Under the pieces are notes generated by a model. The model did not search any database, was not told where the DNA came from, and saw only the letters and a list, made by a program, of their open reading frames with translations. This document shows, piece by piece, positions 1-6,972 of a stretch of 13,001 bases of DNA (its first letter is position 1; each line of letters opens with the position of its first letter). The translations under genes and the position numbers were made by a program. Origin of the DNA: Methylovulum sp. (GTDB lineage Bacteria > Pseudomonadota > Gammaproteobacteria > Methylococcales > Methylomonadaceae); assembly GCA_004299465.1 (NCBI GenBank), contig SCST01000220.1, positions 1 to 13,001 of the forward strand, in the 5' to 3' direction.

Positions 1-497
1 CTGCCGCATTGGTGATGGGCGATGCGCTGGCTGTTTCATTGCTTGAAGCCCGAGGCTTTACCCGCGATGATTTTGCGTTGTCCCATCCCGGAGGCAGTTT
101 GGGTAGACGCCTGCTGTTACGGGTGGGCGATATTATGCATGTCGGTGTTGATATGCCGTCAGTGCCGGAATCCGCGTTGATCAGCCATGCCTTGCTGGAA
201 ATGACTGAGAAACAATTGGGGATGACGGCCGTTGTTGAAGCCGATAACCGTGTCGTCGGTATTTTTACCGACGGCGATTTACGGCGGATGCTGGGCAGAA
301 ACCTTGACATCAATAAGACGGCTATCACCGAAGTGATGACCTCGCATTGTGCCGTCATTTCCGCAGATATGCTGGCGGCGGAAGCGATGAAAATCATGGA
401 ACAGAAAAAAATTAACGCGCTCATCGTCGTCGATGAACGGCAGTGCGCGATAGGTGCATTGAATATGCATGATTTGATAAGAGCCGGAATCGTATGA
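1..497 (+). CDS. kdsD: Arabinose-5-phosphate isomerase, C-terminal part (5' end outside window)
   Basis: KdsD converts ribulose-5-phosphate to arabinose-5-phosphate, the first step of KDO synthesis for LPS, in the cytoplasm. The frame is already open at the left edge (first complete codon at base 3), so the start and most of the SIS sugar-isomerase domain are missing. What is visible is the end of the SIS domain (MGDALAV, then HPGGSLGRRLL, a stretch typical of KdsD) and two tandem CBS domains. The first runs from about VGDIMHVG to GIFTDGDLRRML, the second from ITEVMTSHC to the C-terminus MHDLIRAGIV. The TTG, GTG and ATG codons near the left edge are internal, not starts. Its TGA overlaps the kdsC start as ATGA, and kdsC follows it in the pathway. 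Identification is firm; only completeness is limited. Confidence 0.93.
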   Translation, partial: AALVMGDALAVSLLEARGFTRDDFALSHPGGSLGRRLLLRVGDIMHVGVDMPSVPESALISHALLEMTEKQLGMTAVVEADNRVVGIFTDGDLRRMLGRNLDINKTAITEVMTSHCAVISADMLAAEAMKIMEQKKINALIVVDERQCAIGALNMHDLIRAGIV

Positions 498-1039
498 TGG
501 CAGACGCTGAAAACAGGCAATTCATCCTGGAGAAAGCCCGTAAGCTCAAGTTGCTGATCCTGGATGTTGACGGGGTGTTAACCGACGGCAAGCTTTTTTT
601 TGATAACCAGGGCAATGAGTACAAGACCTTCCATGCCCAGGATGGCCACGGTATTAAGCTGTTGCGCAAAACAGGCGTCGAAGTGGCGGTTATTTCCGGA
701 CGAAAATCAACAGTCGTCGAATTACGAATGAAAAGCTTGGGCATCAACCATGTGTACCAGGGTTATGAAGACAAACGCAGTGCATTTGCTGAATTGATCG
801 ATAACCTGGGTATCACGCCGGAACAAGCGGCGCATGTGGGTGACGACCTGCTGGATTTGCCGATCATGCGCAGGGCCGGCCTGGCCATTGCCGTCAATGA
901 TGCAAATGACACCGTTAAACAGCATGCCGACTGGTGCACAACGCGCTCAGGCGGGCAGGGCGCGGTGCGGGAAGTGTGCGACCTCATTATGCAGGCGCAG
1001 GGACATTTTGACGGCATCGTTAATGACTATCTAAAATGA
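494..1039 (+). CDS. kdsC: 3-deoxy-D-manno-octulosonate 8-phosphate phosphatase
   Basis: KdsC removes phosphate from KDO-8-phosphate to give KDO, the inner-core sugar of LPS. The 181-aa protein has the normal length for this small HAD-superfamily enzyme, which lacks a large cap domain and works as a tetramer. HAD motif I is DVDGVLTDG, with catalytic Asp24 and Asp26. Motif II is the ISGR segment (Ser68), motif III is Lys94 after YEDKR, and motif IV is GDDLLD (Asp117, Asp118). Two adjacent ATGs (494 and 497) can serve as start; the first overlaps the kdsD stop as ATGA, pointing to translational coupling. Its own end overlaps lptC in the same way. No missing residue or frameshift is seen. Confidence 0.96.
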   Translation: MMADAENRQFILEKARKLKLLILDVDGVLTDGKLFFDNQGNEYKTFHAQDGHGIKLLRKTGVEVAVISGRKSTVVELRMKSLGINHVYQGYEDKRSAFAELIDNLGITPEQAAHVGDDLLDLPIMRRAGLAIAVNDANDTVKQHADWCTTRSGGQGAVREVCDLIMQAQGHFDGIVNDYLK

Positions 1040-1614
1040 GTCTGAGAGAAAACAAGACCTACCTGTATCTGGCTATCGTTGCTGCAGCGAGTTGGATACT
1101 GCTTAACTTGGCCGGTCTGGATGAAGTCAGCCGCGGTCTGCTGCCTGCGCATAGCCCTGATTATCTGAGCAAGGGGTATACAAAATGGGAAATGAATGAT
1201 GTCGGCACGCTAAAAAACAAACTGCTTGCTGATAAAATGACCCATTACAGCGATGATCGCGAAACCCATCTGGATAAGCCGGTATTCCTGTCGTTTTCCG
1301 GAAAGCGTGCCGACCCTGTGCCGCCGTGGATTATTGGCGCGGAAAGCGGTCTGTTATCGGCTGACGGCAAGTTATTGTTGCTGAATGGCAAGGTGACGAT
1401 TGACCGGGCCGGCACGACGTCTGCCAGGCCGTTGCAAATAAAGTCGTCTAATTTAAAAGTAAGACCGGAGACCAGTTATGCGGAAACTGATGAATGGGCG
1501 GAGTTGCTTAGTTCCTCAAACAGGACAACAGGGATTGGGATGAAGCTGACATTTGTGCAACCGGTTCGCCTGGAACTGCTTAGCGATGTGAAAGGGAAAT
1601 ATGAAACTAAATAA
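1036..1614 (+). CDS. lptC: LPS export ABC transporter periplasmic protein LptC
   Basis: LptC is the bitopic inner-membrane protein that receives LPS from LptB2FG and hands it to LptA across the periplasm. The 192-aa product matches the usual size. It has a short basic N-terminus, one membrane anchor at about residues 8-27 (LYLAIVAAASWILLNLAGL), and a periplasmic beta-jellyroll domain. The domain includes the IGAESGLLSADGKLLLLNGKV type stretch near residues 100-120 and the TSYAETDEW segment near the C-terminus, both familiar in LptC. The start overlaps the kdsC stop by ATGA and the 3' end overlaps lptA by 14 nt. Sequence conservation in LptC is low across species, so the call rests on topology, short motifs and the invariant kdsC-lptC-lptA-lptB order. 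Confidence 0.93.
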   Translation: MSLRENKTYLYLAIVAAASWILLNLAGLDEVSRGLLPAHSPDYLSKGYTKWEMNDVGTLKNKLLADKMTHYSDDRETHLDKPVFLSFSGKRADPVPPWIIGAESGLLSADGKLLLLNGKVTIDRAGTTSARPLQIKSSNLKVRPETSYAETDEWAELLSSSNRTTGIGMKLTFVQPVRLELLSDVKGKYETK

Positions 1615-2113
1615 ACAACAACGCATCTTGTTCTGCTGTGCATTGTTAACTGCCTGGTATGCGCCGGGTTCTTTTGCGTTAGAAAGTGATGCCGACCAGC
1701 CCATAACGATAGATTCAAATACCGCGACTTATGACGATGCAACCGCTACCAGCACCTATACCGGCAATGTGATTTCGGTTCAGGGCAGTATTCGCGTAGC
1801 CTCGGATAAGCTCGTGGTGTACCTGAAAGACGGTGAAGCGGAAAAATTGGTATTTACCGGGAAACGGGCGAAATTCAGGCAGACGCCCAGCGAAGGCAGC
1901 GAAGATATTATCGGTGAGGCATTAACCGGTGAATATTATCCTAAAAAAAACCTGCTGATCCTGATTGATGAGGCAACCGTCACGCAGGATAATGCGACTT
2001 ATGCGAGTAAATATATCGAATATGATATTAAAAGCTCGCTGGTCAAGGCCGGTGAAAAATCATCAGACGCCAAGCGCGTTCATGTTATATTGAAACCCAA
2101 GACAGCAAAGTAA
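1601..2113 (+). CDS. lptA: LPS transport periplasmic bridge protein LptA
   Basis: LptA forms the periplasmic bridge that carries LPS from LptC to the outer-membrane LptD/LptE complex. The 170-aa precursor starts with a signal peptide (basic MKLNKQQR, hydrophobic LFCCALLTAWYA) with probable cleavage after SFA at residue 26. The mature part opens with the DQPITIDSNTATYDD strand, followed by TYTGNVISVQGSIRVASDKL, which is the OstA/LptA jellyroll signature. The C-terminus is basic (KPKTAK). The start lies inside the lptC 3' end, 14 nt before that gene's end, and a purine-rich GAAAGGGA sits just before the ATG as ribosome binding site. The stop is one base before the lptB start. Function is firm from signature and context. 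Confidence 0.95.
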   Translation: MKLNKQQRILFCCALLTAWYAPGSFALESDADQPITIDSNTATYDDATATSTYTGNVISVQGSIRVASDKLVVYLKDGEAEKLVFTGKRAKFRQTPSEGSEDIIGEALTGEYYPKKNLLILIDEATVTQDNATYASKYIEYDIKSSLVKAGEKSSDAKRVHVILKPKTAK

Positions 2114-2114
2114 A

Positions 2115-2840
2115 ATGGCGACATTAGCGGCAAAACAGCTGATAAAAACCTACAATAAGCGTAATGTGGTCAATGAGGTTTCACTGCATATTAATACCGG
2201 TGAAGTGGTCGGCTTATTAGGGCCGAACGGCGCGGGGAAAACCACCAGCTTTTACATCATGGTGGGCTTGATTAAAGCCGATGGCGGAGAGATTACGCTG
2301 GATTCACAAGCCATTACCCATCAGCCCATGCATTTGAGGGCGCGCTCAGGCATCGGTTATTTGCCCCAGGAAGCATCGGTTTTCCGTAAACTGAGTGTCG
2401 CAAATAATCTACGGGCAGTCCTGGAAATTCAGGGTGATTTAACTGCCGGACAAATGGACTTGGTGATCGAAGAGTTATTGCAGGAGTTCCATATCCTGCA
2501 TCTGCGCGATCAACAGGCCCTGAGCTTGTCGGGTGGCGAGCGGCGGCGCGTTGAAATCGCCAGGGCATTGGCAACCCAGCCGCAATTCATCTTGCTGGAT
2601 GAACCTTTTGCCGGTGTTGATCCCATATCGGTGGAAGATATTAAAAAAATCATCGTACATTTAAAGGAACGCGGTATCGGGGTGTTGATTACCGAGCATA
2701 ATGTCAGGGAAACTTTAGGCATTTGCGATCGCGCCTATATACTGAACGATGGCAAGGTCATCGCGGAAGGCGGGGCGGCGGCCATTGTCGCTAATGAAGA
2801 AGTGCGTAAAGTCTATTTAGGCAATACCTTTAGTCTTTAA
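2115..2840 (+). CDS. lptB: LPS export ABC transporter ATP-binding protein LptB
   Basis: LptB is the cytoplasmic ATPase of the LptB2FG transporter that pulls LPS out of the inner membrane. The 241-aa protein has the usual length and all ABC motifs: Walker A GPNGAGKTT (36-44), Q-loop GYLPQEASVF (Gln85), signature LSGGERRR (from 138), Walker B FILLDEP with catalytic Glu163, D-loop GVDP, and H-loop His195 in ITEHNVRET. The DEPFAGVDPISV and ITEHNVRETL segments are characteristic of LptB rather than other ABC ATPases. It starts one base after the lptA stop, so the two are probably co-translated. The partners lptF and lptG are not in the window, as usual, since they normally lie elsewhere. Confidence 0.97.
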   Translation: MATLAAKQLIKTYNKRNVVNEVSLHINTGEVVGLLGPNGAGKTTSFYIMVGLIKADGGEITLDSQAITHQPMHLRARSGIGYLPQEASVFRKLSVANNLRAVLEIQGDLTAGQMDLVIEELLQEFHILHLRDQQALSLSGGERRRVEIARALATQPQFILLDEPFAGVDPISVEDIKKIIVHLKERGIGVLITEHNVRETLGICDRAYILNDGKVIAEGGAAAIVANEEVRKVYLGNTFSL

Positions 2841-2884
2841 TTAAGCCAGTCTTTGAAGCAAGTGTTGCGGCAAACTAATTTAAA

Positions 2885-2916
2885 ATGGCTATCTTGAAAT
2901 GATTATCTTGAAATGA
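2885..2916 (+). repeat. Tandem 14-nt repeat forming two chained mini-ORFs in front of rpoN
   Basis: The unit TATCTTGAAATGA occurs at 2890-2902 and again at 2904-2916, a period of 14 nt. Because 14 is not a multiple of three, each repeat places an ATG overlapping the stop of the preceding frame. ATG 2885 reads Met-Ala-Ile-Leu-Lys-stop (2885-2902), ATG 2899 reads Met-Ile-Ile-Leu-Lys-stop (2899-2916), and rpoN begins at ATG 2913. Both junctions are ATGA. No good Shine-Dalgarno sequence is visible before any of the three ATGs. The repeat is seen directly; a role in reinitiation or translational control of rpoN is inference. Confidence 0.6.
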
Positions 2917-4355
2917 AACAGTCCTTACATCTTCGGCAGGGTTTGCAACTGAGTATGACGCCGCAATTGCAGCAGGCGATCAAGCTATTGCAGATGTCGA
3001 CACTCGATTTACAGCAAGAAATCCAGCAGGCGCTTGAATCCAACATGATGCTGGAAGTTGAAGAAGACAGCGGTGTCCAGGCGCTTGATGCACTGCCGGA
3101 TAAAAAAACCGAACATACCGATTCGGTAACCAGTGAGGGATCGCAGACCGATATTCCCGATGAGTTGCCGATTGATTCGTCGTGGGACGATATTTATGAA
3201 ACCGTGCTGGAATCAGGCGCGCACAGCAGCGACACGGTCGAATTCGAATCGCAACGCAGCAACGCGTCAACATTACTGGACCATTTGCTGTGGCAGTTGG
3301 AATTAACGCGATTTTCAGAGCGGGATCATGCGATAGCCGTGACCATCATCGATTCGATCAATGAGGACGGCTACCTGATAAGCATCCCGGAGGATATTTT
3401 CCAGTCCCTGCAAAATCAATTTGATGATCTCGATGTTGAAGAAGTCAATGCCGTGCTGCACCGTATCCAGCATTTTGATCCGGCAGGCGTTGCCGCGGTG
3501 GATTTAAGCGATTGTTTACGGTTGCAATTGCAACAATTGCCGGAGTCTACGCCTTACCGGGACGAGGCGCTGCTCATTGTCTCCCAATACCTGGATTTAT
3601 TGGCTACGCACGAGCAGTCGAAATTGATGCGTAAGCTGGGCCTGACCGAGCGCCAATTGAATTCAGTCGTTGCGCTGATCAGGACACTGGAGCCCAAACC
3701 CGGTGCACGCATACAAGAGACGGATTCGGAATACGTGATTCCCGATGTCTACGTCGTCAAACAAAGCGGTCGCTGGCAAGTGAACCTGAACCCTGATATT
3801 GCACCTAAATTGCGCATCAATCCTTTTTATTCGGCGATGATTAAACGAGCCGATAACAGCAAGGATAACGTCTGCATGAAAGATCATTTGCAGGAAGCGC
3901 GCTGGTTTATTAAAAGTCTCCATAGCCGCAACGATACCTTGTTGCGCGTTGCGCGATCCATTGTGGAAAAACAGAGCGGGTTTCTTGAACACGGCTCTGT
4001 GGCGATGAAGCCTATGGTGTTGCGCGATATTGCCGAAGAGCTGGAATTGCACGAATCGACCATCTCCAGGGTTACGACACAAAAATTCATGCATACCCCT
4101 AACGGTATTTTTGAATTCAAGTATTTTTTTTCCAGTCACGTATCGACCGAAGGCGGCGGCGAGTGTTCGTCTACCGCCATCAGGGCGATCATTAAAGAAT
4201 TAATCGGCAACGAAGATCCAGCGAAACCGCTGAGCGATAGCAGAATAGCCGATTTTTTAAACGAGAAAGGCATCAATGTTGCTAGAAGGACAATTGCCAA
4301 GTATCGTGAAGCGATGTTTATAGCATCATCAAGCCAAAGAAAGCGCATTTTATAG
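2913..4355 (+). CDS. rpoN: RNA polymerase sigma-54 factor
   Basis: Sigma-54 directs RNA polymerase to -24/-12 promoters that need an AAA+ activator. The 480-aa protein shows the full family layout. Region I is the Gln/Leu-rich N-terminus LRQGLQLSMTPQLQQAIKLLQ, the activator-interacting segment. Region II is acidic and variable (about 50-120). The core-binding domain spans about 120-330, including FDPAGVAA at 188-195. A helix-turn-helix lies near 368-390 (VLRDIAEELELHESTISRVT), and the RpoN box ARRTIAKYRE at 457-466 recognises the -24 element. The C-terminus SSQRKRIL is also typical. ATG 2913 aligns with the conserved start MKQSLHLRQ and the frame is closed upstream at 2895. There is no clear Shine-Dalgarno; instead the start is overlapped by a mini-ORF. 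The lptB-rpoN-hpf context is standard for gammaproteobacteria. Confidence 0.97.
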   Translation: MKQSLHLRQGLQLSMTPQLQQAIKLLQMSTLDLQQEIQQALESNMMLEVEEDSGVQALDALPDKKTEHTDSVTSEGSQTDIPDELPIDSSWDDIYETVLESGAHSSDTVEFESQRSNASTLLDHLLWQLELTRFSERDHAIAVTIIDSINEDGYLISIPEDIFQSLQNQFDDLDVEEVNAVLHRIQHFDPAGVAAVDLSDCLRLQLQQLPESTPYRDEALLIVSQYLDLLATHEQSKLMRKLGLTERQLNSVVALIRTLEPKPGARIQETDSEYVIPDVYVVKQSGRWQVNLNPDIAPKLRINPFYSAMIKRADNSKDNVCMKDHLQEARWFIKSLHSRNDTLLRVARSIVEKQSGFLEHGSVAMKPMVLRDIAEELELHESTISRVTTQKFMHTPNGIFEFKYFFSSHVSTEGGGECSSTAIRAIIKELIGNEDPAKPLSDSRIADFLNEKGINVARRTIAKYREAMFIASSSQRKRIL

Positions 4356-4415
4356 CGCAGGTCTTAAGCAAACCCAAGTAAATTACCATCAAGAATTACC
4401 CACAGGAGTTTTACC

Positions 4416-4706
4416 ATGCAAGTTATAGTAACAGGTCATCATTTAGAAATTACCGACGCTTTGAAAGCACATATCGATTCGAAATTTGCCAAATTAGCGC
4501 GCCATTTTGACAATGTTACTGATGTACATGTTATTTTAAGTGTAGAAAAATTAGTTCAGAAAGCAGAGGCTACCTTACAGCTGAGTGGCGCCAAACTGTT
4601 TGCTGAAGATCATCAGGAAGACATGTATGCAGCCATTGATAATATGGTTGACAAACTGGATCGCCAGATTATCAAACATAAAGAAAAAACCGGCAGCCAC
4701 CGCTAA
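4416..4706 (+). CDS. hpf: Ribosome hibernation promoting factor, short form
   Basis: HPF binds the 30S decoding region of idle ribosomes and promotes 100S dimers during slow growth. The 96-aa product is the short HPF/YhbH type, made of the single S30AE/RaiA domain with no C-terminal dimerisation domain. Typical stretches are VTGHHLEITDALKAHI at the N-terminus, FDNVTDVHVILSVEK in the middle and DMYAAIDNMVDKLDRQI in the last helix. The start has the best ribosome binding site in the region, AGGAG at 4404-4408, seven bases before ATG. Base composition is clearly AT-richer than the neighbours, consistent with a small, strongly expressed gene. It sits between rpoN and rapZ with about 60 nt on either side. 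Confidence 0.95.
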   Translation: MQVIVTGHHLEITDALKAHIDSKFAKLARHFDNVTDVHVILSVEKLVQKAEATLQLSGAKLFAEDHQEDMYAAIDNMVDKLDRQIIKHKEKTGSHR

Positions 4707-4713
4707 CACGATC

Positions 4714-4751
4714 GGCGCAAGGCTCAAGGAATAGGACGATTTCATTGCGCC
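4714..4751 (+). repeat. Short inverted repeat in the hpf-rapZ gap
   Basis: GGCGCAA at 4714-4720 is matched by TTGCGCC at 4745-4751, leaving a 24-nt loop. It occupies the place where ptsN lies in enterobacteria. No T-run follows the second arm, so it does not look like an intrinsic terminator. It could be an RNA processing or weak attenuation structure, but a 7-bp match with a long loop could also be chance. Confidence 0.3.
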
Positions 4752-4770
4752 TTGTGTCCGGCTTAAGTTT

Positions 4771-5628
4771 ATGAAACTGTTAATCGTCAGTGGCCTTTCG
4801 GGTTCCGGTAAAAGTATCGCCCTCGATACACTGGAGGATTGCAGTTATTATTGTATCGATAATTTACCGGTCACCTTACTCGAAGACTTTATTAATCATG
4901 TCATGCTGGTTGATAAGTCAACCTACGCAAAAACAGCTATAGGCATTGATGCCAGGAACCAGAGTGAAAGCCTGGCTTCTTTTTCTGAAAGCATGAACCT
5001 GATTCGCAGCAAAGGGATTGATTGCGAAGTGATTTTTATGCAGGCGGAAGAAGCGACCTTATTAAAGCGCTATAGCGAAACGCGCAGAAGACATCCGTTG
5101 ACGGATTTTAATATCCCGTTAAAAGAAGCCTTAAGAATTGAAAGGGAAATGTTGACGCCGATTGCGAGGCATGCCAATGTCGTTATCGACACCAGCCGAA
5201 CGCATTACCACCAATTGCGCGAACTGATCCGTGAGCATATAGGCGAGCGGGATTTCCGGCAGATTTCGCTGCAATTCCAGTCATTCGGATTTAAACACGG
5301 CGTGCCTTTGGATGCGGATTTTGTGTTTGATGCGCGGAGCCTGCCGAATCCTCACTGGATTCCCGAATTAAGGGTATTGACCGGGAAAGACCAGCCGGTA
5401 ATCGATTTCCTGAAACAACAGGAACTGGTGACTGAATTCTTCCATGATATCAGCCTTTTTCTCGAGCGCTGGATACCCCGTTTTGAAGCTGAAGGGCGCA
5501 GTTACCTGACCGTAGCGATAGGCTGCACCGGAGGCCAGCACCGTTCGGTTTACCTGGTGGACGCATTGGTCAGGCAGTTTAAACAGGCTTACCGGAATGT
5601 CATTATCCGGCATCGGGAATTACACTGA
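4771..5628 (+). CDS. rapZ: RNase adapter protein RapZ (P-loop nucleotide-binding)
   Basis: RapZ is a cytoplasmic adapter with an N-terminal P-loop domain; in E. coli it binds the small RNA GlmZ and RNase E to control glucosamine-6-phosphate synthase. The 285-aa protein matches the family length. Walker A is GLSGSGKS (8-15), followed by the family signature CIDNLPVTLL (28-37). A GIDARN segment lies at 58-63. The C-terminal half carries SFGFKHGVPLDADFVFDARSLPNP-type sequence (171-194), VAIGCTGGQHRSVY (248-261) and the basic end RHRELH. The start is fixed by the P-loop position; only a weak TTAAG-like ribosome binding site precedes it. Whether a GlmZ-type RNA exists in this organism cannot be told here. 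Neither ptsN nor npr, its usual enterobacterial neighbours, is adjacent. Confidence 0.96.
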   Translation: MKLLIVSGLSGSGKSIALDTLEDCSYYCIDNLPVTLLEDFINHVMLVDKSTYAKTAIGIDARNQSESLASFSESMNLIRSKGIDCEVIFMQAEEATLLKRYSETRRRHPLTDFNIPLKEALRIEREMLTPIARHANVVIDTSRTHYHQLRELIREHIGERDFRQISLQFQSFGFKHGVPLDADFVFDARSLPNPHWIPELRVLTGKDQPVIDFLKQQELVTEFFHDISLFLERWIPRFEAEGRSYLTVAIGCTGGQHRSVYLVDALVRQFKQAYRNVIIRHRELH

Positions 5629-5692
5629 CCACTATCCCGATGAATCACGATCATCGCTGCAAACACAATAGCATTGGGATATAAGGGGAGCT

Positions 5693-5833
5693 GTCCAAGG
5701 TTGTTGGCTTAAGCCGTTCATAGGGCGCGCTGTGCGCGCCCTCGCCTTGGGTAGTATGCCGGTTTCTTGATGGCGCGCGGCGCGACCTACAGTGGGCGAC
5801 TTTAGCAAGGGGCTGAATAGTTACCGTATTTTT
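5693..5833 (+). mobile_element. Partial copy of a MITE-like element (copy A)
   Basis: This gap after rapZ carries a decayed copy of the element found complete at 8276-8488. Three parts match. GTCCAAGG at 5693-5700 is the reverse complement of a block at 8424-8431. The palindromic core TAGGGCGCGC-TGT-GCGCGCC begins at 5721, with an opposite-facing GC-rich unit ending CCTAC at 5790. The right arm GCAAGGGGCTGAATAGTTAC (5805-5824) differs at 3 of 20 positions from the reverse complement of 8288-8307. No matching left terminal repeat is found after rapZ, so the copy looks truncated there. The right end lies only about 20 nt before the start of the next gene. No transposase is encoded. Confidence 0.6.
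5722..5742 (+). repeat. Perfect 9-bp GC-rich hairpin downstream of rapZ
   Basis: AGGGCGCGC (5722-5730), loop TGT, GCGCGCCCT (5734-5742). It forms a very stable stem on either strand and is the core of the repeat element around it. It is about 95 nt after the rapZ stop. No U-tract follows, so it is not a standard intrinsic terminator, although it may block 3' exonucleases on the rapZ mRNA (inference). Confidence 0.7.
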
Positions 5834-5854
5834 ACATCCACACGAGGACACATA

Positions 5855-6712
5855 ATGAGCATTGCCAAAATACTCGCCGGATTTTGCCTGCTAGCCGTCA
5901 CGATGCCGGCATTAGCGGAAGAAAAATTTAAAGTTTGCGCCGACCCCCTGAATCCACCGTATTCGAGCAAAAGCCAGGACGGCTTTGAAAACAAAATTGC
6001 TGCGCTGTTTGCCAGGGAACTGGGGCAGGCGCTTGAATACACCTGGTTTCCGCAGCGCATCGGCTTTATCCGCAATACCTTGACGGCACCGCTGAATGAC
6101 AGCGACGTGGACAGCAAGGAATTTAAATGCGATGTCGTCATGAATGTGCCGGCGGGTTCCGATATGGCGCTGACGACCAAGCCTTATTACCGCTCAACTT
6201 ATGTATTGTTGATCGCCAAAGGACGCGGTTGGGACGATATTAACACTGCCGCCCAGCTTACAGACTTGCCGTTGCAAAGACAGGAAGCGCTGAAAATCGC
6301 GATGTTCGATCGCGGCCCCGGCACCGTCTGGATGCAGAAAAACGGCCTGCTGGAGCAAGGCATTCCTTATCAATCGATGTCGGGCGATGATGAAAACAAT
6401 ATCGCGATGCAAATAGACCGGGATCTTAAGGCCAGGAAAATCGATATGGTGATCCTGTGGGGACCAATGGCGGCTTATGTCGAGTCACAAAGCCCCAAGG
6501 GCAACTATACGGTGATACCGATGCCATCTACGCCGGGCATACCGTTTGAATTTTCAATGGCGATGGGCGTTCGTAACGGCGATAAGGCAAAAAAGGCGAT
6601 GCTCGACCGCTTGATTGATACTAAAGCGCAGGAAATCAAAGCCATCATCGAAAGCTACCACATCCCTTTATTGGCTATCCCCAAAGAAGTTGCTCATGAC
6701 GATGATGATTGA
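5855..6712 (+). CDS. MxaJ/XoxJ-family periplasmic substrate-binding protein (quinoprotein-dehydrogenase-associated)
   Basis: This 285-aa protein belongs to the extracellular solute-binding family associated with PQQ-dependent methanol dehydrogenases (MxaJ, XoxJ), thought to help activate or assemble the dehydrogenase in the periplasm. A signal peptide (MSIAKILAGFCLLAVTMPALA) with cleavage after residue 21 is clear. The mature start EEKFKVCADPLNPPYS, then GFENKIAALFARELG, EYTWFPQRIGFIRNTL, CDVVMNVPAGSDMALTTKPYYRSTYV and the late PGIPFEFSMAMGVR are all family hallmarks. Cys28 and Cys92 may form a disulfide. The start at 5855 is chosen because GAGGA lies seven bases upstream and the signal peptide follows directly; the frame is open 21 codons further but those codons lie in repeat sequence. 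The C-terminus HDDDD is an unusual acidic tail. No dehydrogenase or cytochrome gene is next to it, so it is an orphan here and MxaJ or XoxJ cannot be chosen. Confidence 0.85.
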   Translation: MSIAKILAGFCLLAVTMPALAEEKFKVCADPLNPPYSSKSQDGFENKIAALFARELGQALEYTWFPQRIGFIRNTLTAPLNDSDVDSKEFKCDVVMNVPAGSDMALTTKPYYRSTYVLLIAKGRGWDDINTAAQLTDLPLQRQEALKIAMFDRGPGTVWMQKNGLLEQGIPYQSMSGDDENNIAMQIDRDLKARKIDMVILWGPMAAYVESQSPKGNYTVIPMPSTPGIPFEFSMAMGVRNGDKAKKAMLDRLIDTKAQEIKAIIESYHIPLLAIPKEVAHDDDD

Positions 6713-6879
6713 CGGGATTGGTGTGACACCGTGCATTAAGGCCGATAGCCTCATATCCCAAACTCCCGCCTGACACTCCGCCGCATATCTCCCTGATGCG
6801 CGGCGTTTCCATCGACGCAGCCACTGCGTAGGGATGAATGCACCATTTATGGTCAAGACGGATGTCCAAAATGGCTATG

Positions 6880-6939
6880 AATAAGGCCAGCCGCCTGTAA
6901 CCCGCCGTGTGTAGGTCAAAAATAGCCTTATTAACAGGC
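6880..6939 (+). promoter_or_regulatory. Crossed inverted repeats upstream of the sigma-54 promoter candidate
   Basis: AATAAGGC (6880-6887) pairs with GCCTTATT (6925-6932), and GCCTGT (6893-6898) pairs with ACAGGC (6934-6939). The order is a-b-a'-b', so as RNA they would form a pseudoknot; as DNA they are two interleaved dyads. GGCTAT at 6873-6878 can also pair with ATAGCC at 6923-6928, competing with the first stem. If transcription starts near 6999, this block lies at about -60 to -120, where enhancer-binding activators of sigma-54 usually bind. The pairings are seen; the role is inference. Confidence 0.4.
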
Positions 6940-6972
6940 AGTTACTTTCATTATTCCAGCAAATAATGTAAT

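Noticed and set aside
3521..3534. Perfect 14-bp palindrome GTTGCAATTGCAAC inside rpoN
   Set aside because: It encodes the Leu-Gln run LQLQQ within a conserved coding stretch; repeated CAA and TTG codons explain it, and nothing suggests an operator there.
5722..5742. Intrinsic terminator for rapZ
   Set aside because: The stem is strong but no T-run follows on either strand, and the same palindrome recurs within the repeat family at other sites.
5792..5854. Upstream in-frame extension of the MxaJ/XoxJ-like gene to an ATG at 5792
   Set aside because: It would put 21 residues encoded by repeat sequence ahead of a good signal peptide, while the ATG at 5855 has GAGGA at the right distance.
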